Shown here piece after piece: positions 9,483 to 17,241 of a stretch of DNA of 64,000 nt. The stretch lies in the NCBI RefSeq assembly GCF_016908465.1, contig NZ_JAFBDY010000013.1:48140-112139 (forward strand), given 5' to 3'. The first letter of the stretch is position 1. Each line of letters opens with the position of its first letter. This stretch comes from Lysinibacillus composti. Lineage in GTDB: Bacteria > Bacillota > Bacilli > Bacillales_A > Planococcaceae. Under the pieces are notes generated by a model. That model did not search any database. It was not told the DNA's origin and saw only the letters and a program-made list of their open reading frames with translations. The position numbers and the translations under genes were made by a program.

Positions 9483-10286
9483 TTACTCCATAATGTTAGT
9501 ATTAAACCATTTCATACTAATCTCTTCGTACGTACCATCATCAATCATGGCTTGAAGTGCTTCATTAATTTTATCTGCAAGGTCAGTATTTCCTTCAACA
9601 ACCCCTATACTAACGCGGTCCTCGTTTAATAAATCACCAATTTCCTTGATTTTTAAGCCTTTTTCATTTTGTGCACTAACACCAACGATTTTATCAGTGA
9701 TTACTGCATCTACGCGTCCAAGTTCTAAATCTTGTAATGCATTCACGTCAACTGGGTATCCTTTCACCTTATCAGGAGAAGTTAATGTTTCCGCCATATC
9801 CTTCCAAGTACTTGCTTGAATAACACCAATTGTTTTACCTTGTAAGTCTTCTTTTGATTGAATATCCGTATTATTTTCTGCAACGAAAATCTGTGCACCT
9901 GATAGATAGTAAGGTTCAGTAAAATCAATTTGCTTATCACGTTCAGGTGTTGCAGTCATACTTCCGATAATCGCATCATATTTATTTGCCTTTAACCCTT
10001 GAATAATTGTTTCCCATGGATTTGTAACAGGGTTCGCTTCAAGTCCCAAGCGTTTTGCAATTTCAGTTCCGATTTCTACATCGAATCCAGTCAATTTACC
10101 ATCCTTTTTAAAATTTAATGGTGGATACTGTCCTGTCATTGCAAAGGTTAATGATCCTTCTTTTACTAAACCATATTCAGATTCACTTGATTTTGTTTCT
10201 TTTGCTCCTTGGTCACTTTCCTTCGTGCCACATGCCGATAAAAGCAACAACATGGCTGCAACTAAAAAAATAGATAACTTTTTCAT
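9483..10286 (-). CDS. Polar amino-acid ABC transporter, substrate-binding lipoprotein (probably lysine)
   Basis: A 267-residue family-3 periplasmic-type binding protein anchored as a lipoprotein (lipobox LSAC, cysteine at residue 19). Typical features include GFDVEIGTEIAKRLG, the GSMTATPERDKQIDFTEPYY segment and a C-terminal KWF. A longer frame exists upstream, but it runs through the riboswitch terminator; the ATG at 10284-10286 with AAGGAGG before it is the start. It delivers a polar amino acid to the permease; lysine is inferred from the leader. Confidence 0.92.
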   Translation of the reverse strand: MKKLSIFLVAAMLLLLSACGTKESDQGAKETKSSESEYGLVKEGSLTFAMTGQYPPLNFKKDGKLTGFDVEIGTEIAKRLGLEANPVTNPWETIIQGLKANKYDAIIGSMTATPERDKQIDFTEPYYLSGAQIFVAENNTDIQSKEDLQGKTIGVIQASTWKDMAETLTSPDKVKGYPVDVNALQDLELGRVDAVITDKIVGVSAQNEKGLKIKEIGDLLNEDRVSIGVVEGNTDLADKINEALQAMIDDGTYEEISMKWFNTNIME

Positions 10287-10301
10287 ATGTATTCCTCCTT
10301 G

Positions 10302-10337
10302 AAAAAAAAACACTGCCGCTTTTATTTGACAGTGCTT
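10302..10337 (-). terminator. Riboswitch-controlled terminator before the ABC operon
   Basis: On the minus strand CACTGTC / GGCAGTG form a seven-pair stem followed by nine T residues, immediately upstream of the binding-protein ribosome binding site. It is the expression platform of the lysine riboswitch. Confidence 0.85.
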
Positions 10338-10367
10338 TAAGTACACCCTCAGCTTTTGCATTTCTTA

Positions 10368-10550
10368 AGATAGTTCTCCACAATCCAAAGGAATTGTGAC
10401 AGTTCTGCCCCTATTTGAGTACAGCCCCAGCCTTAATGAAAAAAAGTGATTTCATAAAGCTTCGGCGATTCATCCTTTCTCCTATTTTCATAGATTTCAC
10501 TTAATCTCAAATAGAATACTTTTATAAACCGCGACCTCTACCTCACCTAA
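10368..10550 (-). ncRNA. Lysine riboswitch (L box)
   Basis: The minus-strand leader contains the hallmark segments in order: GAGGTAGAGGTCGCGG near the 5' side, GGATGAATCGCCGAAGC, GGCTGGGGCTGTACTC, AGGGGCAGAACTGTCACA, and a 3' CTATCT that closes P1 with AGGTAG. These match the known L-box aptamer. A terminator hairpin follows, so lysine should cause premature termination and lower the import operon. A T-box was considered, but no T-box sequence (TGGNACC) is present. Confidence 0.9.
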
Positions 10551-10595
10551 TGCGAAAAGATGAGGATTTGATATAAAATTAATATAACTCCAACA

Positions 10596-10624
10596 ATTAT
10601 AGTAGAACTTTTCAAAAAATACAA
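10596..10624 (-). promoter_or_regulatory. Promoter of the lysine-riboswitch ABC operon
   Basis: On the minus strand a -35 TTGTAT (10619-10624), a 17-base spacer and a perfect -10 TATAAT (10596-10601) lie just upstream of the aptamer. Confidence 0.7.
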
Positions 10625-10651
10625 CATCTGTTCAGATAATTTAGACTACAC

Positions 10652-10680
10652 TTGACGGGTTTTTTATCTTAAGTTACATT
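10652..10680 (+). promoter_or_regulatory. Promoter of rocB
   Basis: TTGACG (10652-10657), a 17-base spacer and TACATT (10675-10680) lie 36 bases before the rocB ATG, divergent from the riboswitch promoter. Confidence 0.55.
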
Positions 10681-10715
10681 TTGATAGAATCATATACAAA
10701 AAAGGAGGCAGTCAA

Positions 10716-12371
10716 ATGTTGAACTGTCGCGAAGATATATTGGCTTATACAAAAGAGCTTGTTAACATAGAAAGTATTGTAAATACAACTGGCGAAACAA
10801 CAATCGCACAATCATTATTTAAGACTATTTCTTCATTACAATATTTCTCTAGTAATCCTGAATCAGTTGTATTAGAGAAGACCACTGACGATGATCAAGA
10901 ACGATATAATGTTATGGCCTTTGTTAAGGGTAAAAAAGGGAAAAGTAACCGAACAATTATCTTAATGGGGCATATTGATACAGTTGGGATTGATGACTTC
11001 AACCAATTGAAAGAACATGCATGTTTCCCGGACGACCTAATGGAAGCATTAAAGAACGAGGAATTACCAACTTCTGCTAAGGAGCATTTAGAATCTGGAG
11101 ACTGGTTATTTGGACGTGGCGTCCTTGATATGAAAAGTGGTGTTGCAAGCAACCTCTATCTATTAAAGTACTATTCTGAACATCCTGAAGAACTTGATGG
11201 CAACATAGTGTTGCTAGCAGAATGTGACGAGGAAGACGGTTCACATGGAGTCCTTTCCGCTTTAAAAGTCTTAAAAAAGTGGAAAAAGGAACATGGATTC
11301 GAATATATTGCAGCTATTAATTCTGACTTCGTTTCACCTCGCTTTGAAGGTGATGAAAATCGCTATATTTATAAAGGGACGGTAGGTAAACTATTGCCAT
11401 CATTCTTTATTACTGGTGCAGAAACACATGTTGGTTCAGCTTTTGAAGGTTTAGATCCTAACTTTATTGCCGCCGAACTAACAAAACAAATCAATTATAA
11501 TACAGAGCTTTCCAATGAAGCATATGGAGAAACGACAGTTCCACCTGTATCGTTAAAACAAACGGACTTAAAACCATCTTATACCGTTCAAACAGCATTA
11601 TCTGCATATGTTTATTATAATTTCTTTATACATTCTTGGTCTCCTAAAGACGTACTGGCCAAACTAAAAGAACAGGCAATGATTGCTTTTAACAATGCGC
11701 TTACTACTTTTGAAGAAAGATATCGCAATTATAGTGAAATAAGTGGTGAACCATTTGTTTCAATTCCTTGGAAGCCGAGAGTTTTTACATATGAAGAAAT
11801 GGAGCATTTATTATGTGAAGAAAACGGCGATGAGTTCATTGTACATATGAATGAATTCAAACAAAGTCTTCTGAAAAAATCAGAACTAGATACGCGCATG
11901 TTTGCTGCACGAGTTGTTGAAGAGGCCTGGAAATGGATGAAGGATAAAAGTCCAGCTATTATCTTGTTTTACTCTTCCCTATACTCACCAAGAATTGAAT
12001 TGACAGGGAAAACAGATGATGAGCTGAAATTAATTAACGCTCTTGATCAAGCTGTAGAAACTATACAACCAGAATATCCACATCCAATTGTTACACGAAA
12101 CTTCTTCCCATATATCTCTGATATGAGTTTTATGGCTTTAAGTGATGATGAAGATGGGATTAACGCTGTATCAAAAAACAACCCTGGTTGGGGCACAAAA
12201 CATTATGTTGAGTTTCAAGATATCAGAGATATTAATGTACCTGTTGTTAATATCGGTCCATACGGTTTGGATGCTCACAAAAAGCTTGAAAGAATGGAAA
12301 TGAAATATTCCCTTGAAATAGTACCTAATATAACAAATCAAGTTATTCAAAATTTACTAAGTAAAGAATAA
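10716..12371 (+). CDS. rocB: RocB-like M20-family peptidase/deacylase
   Basis: A 551-residue M20 metallopeptidase-fold protein close in length to B. subtilis RocB (about 566). Metal-site motifs are visible: GHIDTV, GRGVLDMKSG and LLAECDEEDGS. The C-terminal YISDMSFMALSDDEDGINAV segment is typical of RocB rather than of DapE or ArgE. RocB belongs to the arginine-catabolic roc regulon in B. subtilis but its reaction is not established. Here it stands alone, divergent from a lysine-riboswitch transporter, so a role in basic amino-acid or peptide use is plausible but inferred. GGAGGC precedes the ATG. Confidence 0.85.
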   Translation: MLNCREDILAYTKELVNIESIVNTTGETTIAQSLFKTISSLQYFSSNPESVVLEKTTDDDQERYNVMAFVKGKKGKSNRTIILMGHIDTVGIDDFNQLKEHACFPDDLMEALKNEELPTSAKEHLESGDWLFGRGVLDMKSGVASNLYLLKYYSEHPEELDGNIVLLAECDEEDGSHGVLSALKVLKKWKKEHGFEYIAAINSDFVSPRFEGDENRYIYKGTVGKLLPSFFITGAETHVGSAFEGLDPNFIAAELTKQINYNTELSNEAYGETTVPPVSLKQTDLKPSYTVQTALSAYVYYNFFIHSWSPKDVLAKLKEQAMIAFNNALTTFEERYRNYSEISGEPFVSIPWKPRVFTYEEMEHLLCEENGDEFIVHMNEFKQSLLKKSELDTRMFAARVVEEAWKWMKDKSPAIILFYSSLYSPRIELTGKTDDELKLINALDQAVETIQPEYPHPIVTRNFFPYISDMSFMALSDDEDGINAVSKNNPGWGTKHYVEFQDIRDINVPVVNIGPYGLDAHKKLERMEMKYSLEIVPNITNQVIQNLLSKE

Positions 12372-12386
12372 TAATTAACATATAAT

Positions 12387-12454
12387 TGTGCCAGTCGCTT
12401 CTCAATCGATACCGATTTATTCGGTAACAACGAGTAGTGACTGGCACATTTTTT
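12387..12454 (+). terminator. Branched terminator after rocB
   Basis: The outer ten-pair stem TGTGCCAGTC / GACTGGCACA encloses a second small hairpin (TACCGA / TCGGTA) and ends in a T run. Confidence 0.85.
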
Positions 12455-12607
12455 AATCTTTACCGCCCCATAATCTCTAGCAAGAACCATAATTTTTTAC
12501 ATTCATACTATACAAGAAGTGCTTAAATACTGGTCTCAAGTTGGAGGCGCAAATTCCCACACATTTTAAAATGTTTATCCCCTCTTCCCTTAAAAATAAA
12601 TAAGAAG

Positions 12608-13321
12608 GTGGTCATTATTCAAAATTCGAAGTATCTAGATTTTTTGTCTAAACTCGGTATTGAGGGTGCACACCCTGGAGGTATTAATTTAACAAAGGAA
12701 ATATTCAATAGGGAGAACATTAACAGAACTTCTCACATTCTAGATGTAGGTTGTGGTACTGGGCAAACAGCAGCCTACTTAGCTCACAAATATGGAGCAA
12801 AAGTAACTGGTATAGATATTAACCCGACAATGGTTGAAAAAGCTAAAAGAAGAATGAAGAAAAGTCATCTATCTGTAAACATAATCCAAGGCTCAGTAGA
12901 AAAAATGCCATTCCCTGATCATCATTTTGACTTTATTGTCTCTGAATCTGTTCTTTCTTTTGTAAATAAGCCAAGTGCTCTTAAAGAAATCTATCGGGTA
13001 TTAAAGAACGGTGGGCGTTTAATTGCAATTGAACAAACAATTACACAGTCACTAAAGGAGAAGGCAGTTAACGAAATCAAACAATTTTATGGATTTCCTT
13101 CCCTGACCAAGGAAGAAGAATGGGTGGCATTAATAAAAGAGGCAGGTTTTGAGGAAATTCGTATAGAAAAAAGTATATCCATTAAATCGGCTACGAATTT
13201 CAATTATTCAGGCGAAATTGAGCCAGATCTTTATGAAATTTTAGAGAAACATTATGATCTCACCTTTAAATATCAGGAAATATTAGGCTATAGAATTTAC
13301 TTATGTACAAAGAAGATTTAG
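12608..13321 (+). CDS. Class I SAM-dependent methyltransferase
   Basis: A 237-residue Rossmann-fold methyltransferase of the Methyltransf_11/UbiE type. Motif I is ILDVGCGTGQ (44-53), the acidic loop is GIDINPTMV, motif II/III is FPDHHFDFIVSESVLSFV, and EIYRVLKNGGRLI is the post-motif helix-strand. It transfers a methyl group from S-adenosylmethionine to an unknown small molecule. The start is uncertain: there is no ATG near the front, and a GTG at 12608 sits inside the only purine-rich stretch (AGAAGGTGG), so a weak GTG or another non-ATG start is likely. Confidence 0.8.
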   Translation: MVIIQNSKYLDFLSKLGIEGAHPGGINLTKEIFNRENINRTSHILDVGCGTGQTAAYLAHKYGAKVTGIDINPTMVEKAKRRMKKSHLSVNIIQGSVEKMPFPDHHFDFIVSESVLSFVNKPSALKEIYRVLKNGGRLIAIEQTITQSLKEKAVNEIKQFYGFPSLTKEEEWVALIKEAGFEEIRIEKSISIKSATNFNYSGEIEPDLYEILEKHYDLTFKYQEILGYRIYLCTKKI

Positions 13322-13464
13322 TTGGTGCAATCGAAGCACAAGGTACTACACCTCGTAGACTAACAGACTTAATTGGCTCATTATCTGATTTGACTTCAGG
13401 TAGTGGAGATAAAGGAACACCAATTGTCTATATTCAAGGTTACTTTGATAATTTTACAAAATAA
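13303..13464 (+). CDS. Small ORF of unknown function overlapping the methyltransferase 3' end (possible gene remnant)
   Basis: An ATG at 13303, inside the end of the methyltransferase gene but in another frame, opens 53 codons. They encode a protein-like sequence containing AIEAQGTTPRRLTDLIGSLS and ending GTPIVYIQGYFDNFTK. It lacks an obvious ribosome binding site, which favours a surviving 3' fragment of a lost gene. The composition looks coding, but I do not recognise the family. Confidence 0.4.
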   Translation: MYKEDLVGAIEAQGTTPRRLTDLIGSLSDLTSGSGDKGTPIVYIQGYFDNFTK

Positions 13465-13472
13465 GAGTTACA

Positions 13473-13505
13473 AAAAGGGGGAGATTAGATATCTTCCCCC
13501 CTTTG
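13473..13505 (-). terminator. Terminator of the glycine-betaine binding protein gene
   Basis: A G5/C6-containing hairpin (AAAGGGGGAGAT with ATCTTCCCCCCTTT, one bulge) is followed by five T residues on the minus strand. It also faces the small plus-strand ORF. Confidence 0.75.
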
Positions 13506-13543
13506 GCATTTATTCAATTATTGTACATCTAGTAAAGAAAATC

Positions 13544-14407
13544 TTATTCAATATCTTTTGTCCATTCAGCAACTTTCGCTTCATTTTCTTCAATCCATTT
13601 TTTTGCGGCATCTTTAGGATCCATGCCTTCCATAATATCATACATAACACTTTCTATATCTTCTGTAGTCCAATAGAAGTTATCTAGAACAGTATATGCC
13701 CCTGGATTGTCTTCTTTAAATCCTTTACGTGCAAATGTACCGATATATTCCTCAGTCCCATATATCCCTTCAGGATCATCTAAATATTTCAAGTCAAATG
13801 CGTTAAATTTCCAGTGCGGAGACCAACCTGTTACGATAATTTCCTCTCCGTTCTCAATCGCTTTCTTTAGAGCTCCTGTCATCGCTACTGAAGATGAAGT
13901 AAGTACAGTCCAGTCTTCAAGATTAGGATAGACTTTATACGCATCTTCTGTAGCTTTGGTCATATTTGCCCCTGGATCAATACCCGTTATAGTTTTGTCC
14001 GCTTCATCTGTTAAATCTTCGATAGAGTCTACATCCATATAACTAGGAACGACCATTCCAATCTTTCCACCTTCTAGATTTACACCTAAATCATCTATTT
14101 GGTCTTTATATTTCTCCACTTGTGGTGCATGCGTTTGTGGTAGCCAAGCCGATACCATGCCGTCTACCTTCCCATTAGCAAGAGATTCCCACATAATCCC
14201 GTTATCTAAAGGTGTTAGTGTTACATCATATCCTAAATCCTCCAGAACTTGTCCTACTACATGTGTAGAGGCAACTTCTGTTTCCCATTCAACATAAGCT
14301 AAATTCACAGCTTTACTTTTAGTAGCTTCAGCATCAGAGCCACACGCAGCTAATAATAAACTGACTACTAAAGCCAATCCGAGCATATATAATCTACCGA
14401 ATTTCAT
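13544..14407 (-). CDS. opuAC: Glycine betaine/compatible-solute binding lipoprotein (OpuAC family)
   Basis: A 287-residue lipoprotein (lipobox LAAC, cysteine 22) of the OpuAC/ProX-like type. It has the family segments NLAYVEWETEVASTHVVGQV, GMVSAWLPQTHA and VTGWSPHWKF, whose tryptophans form the aromatic cage around quaternary amines. It should capture glycine betaine or proline betaine for an ABC importer. No opuAA or opuAB gene is adjacent, so it must work with subunits encoded elsewhere or be a spare receptor. GGGAGA precedes the ATG. Confidence 0.88.
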   Translation of the reverse strand: MKFGRLYMLGLALVVSLLLAACGSDAEATKSKAVNLAYVEWETEVASTHVVGQVLEDLGYDVTLTPLDNGIMWESLANGKVDGMVSAWLPQTHAPQVEKYKDQIDDLGVNLEGGKIGMVVPSYMDVDSIEDLTDEADKTITGIDPGANMTKATEDAYKVYPNLEDWTVLTSSSVAMTGALKKAIENGEEIIVTGWSPHWKFNAFDLKYLDDPEGIYGTEEYIGTFARKGFKEDNPGAYTVLDNFYWTTEDIESVMYDIMEGMDPKDAAKKWIEENEAKVAEWTKDIE

Positions 14408-14466
14408 AAAATCTCCCTTTCCTATAACCTAGTTTTCTTTTTCTAAAATAGAATGAATTATATGAA

Positions 14467-14506
14467 AAAAGTAACAACTTAAATTCTATAAGGAGTTGTT
14501 ACTTTT
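14467..14506. promoter_or_regulatory. Palindrome spanning the opuAC promoter (operator or leader hairpin)
   Basis: Perfect 13-base arms AAAAGTAACAACT (14467-14479) and AGTTGTTACTTTT (14494-14506) flank the -10 and reach the -35. This position fits a repressor operator. In RNA it would be only partly transcribed, so a terminator role is less likely. Confidence 0.6.
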
Positions 14507-14511
14507 GTCAA
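14483..14511 (-). promoter_or_regulatory. opuAC sigma-A promoter
   Basis: On the minus strand a perfect -35 TTGACA (14506-14511), a 17-base spacer and -10 TAGAAT (14483-14488) are seen. It is a near-consensus promoter. Confidence 0.85.
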
Positions 14512-14751
14512 ATTCGCAAAGAATCCAGATGATCAGAGTTTTTGGGAGACAATGCGGTTTAAAAAGTTCATAGGACTTAAATTAGTAACTTAAATTTCAT
14601 TATCTACAAATCAATTAATTTATATAGATATGAAAATTTTTAAACATGTTTGTTGAATACTTTCAATTATCGGATTAACAGTATCTGTTATTGGAAATTC
14701 CTATTATGATAATATTAGTAGTATATAGAATCTTTAGAATGGAGCTTGCTT

Positions 14752-15744
14752 ATGGATAAGAAAGCTATTTCAGCTTGGGATGTAGCTCGACTTGCCAATG
14801 TATCGCAGTCGACCGTATCACGGGTTTTCACTCCAGGTGCTAGTGTTTCTGAAAAGACTAGAGAACGGGTTTTAAAAGTTGCAGAAGAATTAAATTATAG
14901 CCCAAATGCGTTAGCTAGGAGTTTAACAAAACAAAAAACTAATATGGTAGGACTAGCAATGAAAGATATACAAAATCCTTTCTATCATGAAGTCTTAGGA
15001 ATGTTTTCAAAGAAATTACGTGCAAAGGGATATAAAATTCTATTTTTGTATACTGAAAATGAAGAAATTCAACAAGAAGAGCTAAATCAATTTTTAGAGT
15101 ACAACGTAGAAGGAATTATTGTTACAGATGCAGTTATTTCCTCCAATATTGTTACTAAAATTTACAATCATAATATACCAATTGCATTGTTTAATCGGTA
15201 TGACAAAAATATCCCTTGTAGTTCTGTATCCTGTGATAATGTTTCAGCAGCCAGGGATATAGCAGCCTATCTATATGATAAAGGAATGAAGGACATTGTT
15301 TTTATAACCGGCAAAAGAAATACGTCTACGAATCAAGAGCGTGAATTTGGATTTACTGAATTTTTTAACTCTAAGGGTATACAGATTACGGCCCTTGAAG
15401 GAGACTATACATATGAAAGGGCCTTCCACCTTACAAAAAAAATGATAGAAGATGGACATCAACCCCAAGCTATTTTTGGAGCAAATGACATTACAGCAAT
15501 TGGCGCATTGGATGCCTTACGTGAAAAGAAAATAGCTGTACCTGAAGAGACTGTTGTAATTGGATTTGATAATATAAAAATGGCTTCTTGGCCTTCTTAT
15601 ATGCTTTCTACTTGGGCACAACCCATTGAGCAAATGGTAGATGAAACTATTAATTTACTTATAACTAAAACAAAAAGTGCCCCTTTCCAAACTGTAAAAT
15701 TAAAAGGGCAATTTATCCATCGAGATACAACTATTGTAAAATAG
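14752..15744 (+). CDS. LacI-family transcriptional regulator
   Basis: A 330-residue LacI/GalR repressor. The N-terminal helix-turn-helix is WDVARLANVSQSTVSRVF (about 8-25), followed by the hinge helix SPNALARSLTKQKT and a periplasmic-binding-protein-like effector domain ending with the family pattern IGFDNI.MASW. GGAG is seven bases before the ATG at 14752; an in-frame TTG six bases earlier is less well placed. It directly precedes the HisD-like and GntP genes and very likely represses them through the two identical palindromes at 15823 and 15891. Confidence 0.9.
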   Translation: MDKKAISAWDVARLANVSQSTVSRVFTPGASVSEKTRERVLKVAEELNYSPNALARSLTKQKTNMVGLAMKDIQNPFYHEVLGMFSKKLRAKGYKILFLYTENEEIQQEELNQFLEYNVEGIIVTDAVISSNIVTKIYNHNIPIALFNRYDKNIPCSSVSCDNVSAARDIAAYLYDKGMKDIVFITGKRNTSTNQEREFGFTEFFNSKGIQITALEGDYTYERAFHLTKKMIEDGHQPQAIFGANDITAIGALDALREKKIAVPEETVVIGFDNIKMASWPSYMLSTWAQPIEQMVDETINLLITKTKSAPFQTVKLKGQFIHRDTTIVK

Positions 15745-15746
15745 TG

Positions 15747-15776
15747 TTGACACGTAAAAGCGCTTTCATTTAACAT
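15747..15776 (+). promoter_or_regulatory. Candidate promoter with cre-like site in its spacer
   Basis: TTGACA (15747-15752) and TAACAT (15771-15776), 18 bases apart, enclose TAAAAGCGCTTTCA (15755-15768). The latter matches the CcpA cre consensus TGWAANCGNTNWCA with one mismatch. Carbon catabolite repression of the downstream dehydrogenase and permease genes is inferred. Confidence 0.6.
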
Positions 15777-15782
15777 CTTATT

Positions 15783-15808
15783 AAAGCTATTATAAAAATA
15801 GCTTTTCT
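15783..15808 (+). terminator. Hairpin after lacI
   Basis: AAAGCTAT / ATAGCTTT with a seven-base loop is followed by T-rich sequence. It may end the lacI transcript, but it lies downstream of the cre-containing promoter and so could also attenuate it. Confidence 0.55.
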
Positions 15809-15822
15809 AATTTTTGAAAATT

Positions 15823-15836
15823 TGCATACGTATGCA
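15823..15836. promoter_or_regulatory. LacI-type operator 1
   Basis: The perfect palindrome TGCATACGTATGCA has a central CG as in LacI/GalR operators. It is identical to the copy at 15891, with centres 68 bases apart. Confidence 0.8.
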
Positions 15837-15890
15837 TTTCCAAACTAACAAATATCATTTATAGATTAATTGAGTCTATTTACACATTTT

Positions 15891-15904
15891 TGCATACGTA
15901 TGCA
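15891..15904. promoter_or_regulatory. LacI-type operator 2
   Basis: A second identical TGCATACGTATGCA ends 20 bases before the HisD-like start codon. The pair suggests cooperative binding or looping by the adjacent LacI-family protein. Confidence 0.8.
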
Positions 15905-15924
15905 TTATAGGGGGAGAGTTTATA

Positions 15925-17211
15925 ATGGCGGTTTATTTAAAAAAAGGTAAAGTTCAAGAGGATATTCAGAAAGATGATGCAAAGGTTTCCGAAATTGTTC
16001 GATCAACTATCCAAATGGTTGAAGAAAGTGGAGATCAAGCAATTAGAAGTCTCTCAGAGAAATTTGATAACTGGAGCCCAGAGAGTTTCCGTTTATCTGA
16101 ACAACAAATTAAGGAAATTTGCAATTCTATTCCTGAACAAACTGTAAAAGATATCGAATTTGCTCAAAATAACATCCGTAAATTTGCTGAAATTCAACTT
16201 TCATCATTAAAAGATGTGGAAGAAGAAACGATGCCAGGAGTGATTCTTGGTCATAAGAACATTCCTGTAAATAGTGTTGGTTGTTATATTCCTGGTGGGC
16301 GTTATCCAATGGTTGCTTCAGCACATATGAGTGTATTAACAGCAAAAGTAGCTGGAGTAAAACGAGTTATTGCATGTACTCCTCCAATTAATGGGGAGAT
16401 CCCAGCAGCAACTGTCTATGCAATGCATAAGGCTGGCGCAGACGAAATTTACATACTAGGTGGAATCCAAGCAATGGCTGGAATGGCGATTGGTACTGAA
16501 ACAATTGAACCAGTAGATATGATTGTTGGGCCAGGTAATGCATTTGTTGCCGAAGCGAAACGTCAACTATTCGGTCGTGTTGGTATTGACCTATTTGCTG
16601 GACCAACTGAAACTTTAGTTGTTGCGGATGAAACAAGTGATCCAGAAATGATTGCAACTGATATTTTAGGTCAGGGAGAACATGGTCCAACATCTCCAGG
16701 TGCACTTATTACAACTTCTCGTCATATCGCTGAGGAAACAGTTAAAGAAATCAAACGTCAGCTTGAGATTTTACCAACTGCCGATATCGCTAGAGTTTCA
16801 TGGGAAGATTATGGACAAATTATCCTTGTTGAAAATGAAGAAGAAGCACTTAAGGAAGCAGATCGTTTAGCATTTGAGCACGTTGAAATTTTAACAAAAA
16901 ATCCTGATTACTTCTTAGAAAACATGACAAACTACGGCTGCTTATTCTTAGGGCCAGAAACAAATGTTGCTTATGGGGACAAAGTAATTGGGACAAACCA
17001 CACTTTACCAACAAAAGGTGCAGCAAGATACACTGGAGGACTTTGGGTAGGTAAATTCATAAAAACAGTTACCTATCAAAAGGTTACTTCCAAAAAACAA
17101 AGTGCTATGATTGGAGAATATGCTGCACGTCTTTGTCAACTTGAAAACTTTGCAGGACATGCAGAGCAAGCACTACTTCGCGTTCGTAAATATGGTAAGA
17201 GTGATGAATAA
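15925..17211 (+). CDS. HisD-like NAD-dependent dehydrogenase (catabolic; sulfopropanediol dehydrogenase-like)
   Basis: A 428-residue member of the histidinol dehydrogenase superfamily. Zinc ligands equivalent to HisD are present (Q250, H253, D352, H412), as is the catalytic Glu-His pair (E318-H319). However, the active-site segments [15 protein letters not shown] and [20 protein letters not shown] differ from biosynthetic HisD and resemble what I recall of HpsN, the dehydrogenase of 2,3-dihydroxypropane-1-sulfonate. There are no his genes nearby; instead it sits between a LacI regulator and a GntP permease. It therefore probably oxidises an imported hydroxylated acid. The substrate is inferred, not shown. 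Confidence 0.75.
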   Translation: MAVYLKKGKVQEDIQKDDAKVSEIVRSTIQMVEESGDQAIRSLSEKFDNWSPESFRLSEQQIKEICNSIPEQTVKDIEFAQNNIRKFAEIQLSSLKDVEEETMPGVILGHKNIPVNSVGCYIPGGRYPMVASAHMSVLTAKVAGVKRVIACTPPINGEIPAATVYAMHKAGADEIYILGGIQAMAGMAIGTETIEPVDMIVGPGNAFVAEAKRQLFGRVGIDLFAGPTETLVVADETSDPEMIATDILGQGEHGPTSPGALITTSRHIAEETVKEIKRQLEILPTADIARVSWEDYGQIILVENEEEALKEADRLAFEHVEILTKNPDYFLENMTNYGCLFLGPETNVAYGDKVIGTNHTLPTKGAARYTGGLWVGKFIKTVTYQKVTSKKQSAMIGEYAARLCQLENFAGHAEQALLRVRKYGKSDE

Positions 17212-17241
17212 TTCATCACTTTGTGTGAGCAGGTGACCAAT

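Larger units (their letters stand above)
14408..14751. other. opuAC-lacI divergent intergenic region
   Basis: The 344-base gap carries the opuAC promoter and its palindrome (14467-14511). The remaining 240 bases before lacI are AT-rich, and I see no gene, strong terminator or clear operator in them. Confidence 0.6.

Noticed and set aside
10287..10715. T-box leader for the ABC operon
   Set aside because: No TGGNACC T-box sequence; the conserved segments fit the lysine aptamer instead.
15925..17211. Biosynthetic histidinol dehydrogenase (hisD)
   Set aside because: No other his genes are nearby, it is coupled to a GntP permease and LacI regulator, and the substrate-pocket segments differ from HisD.
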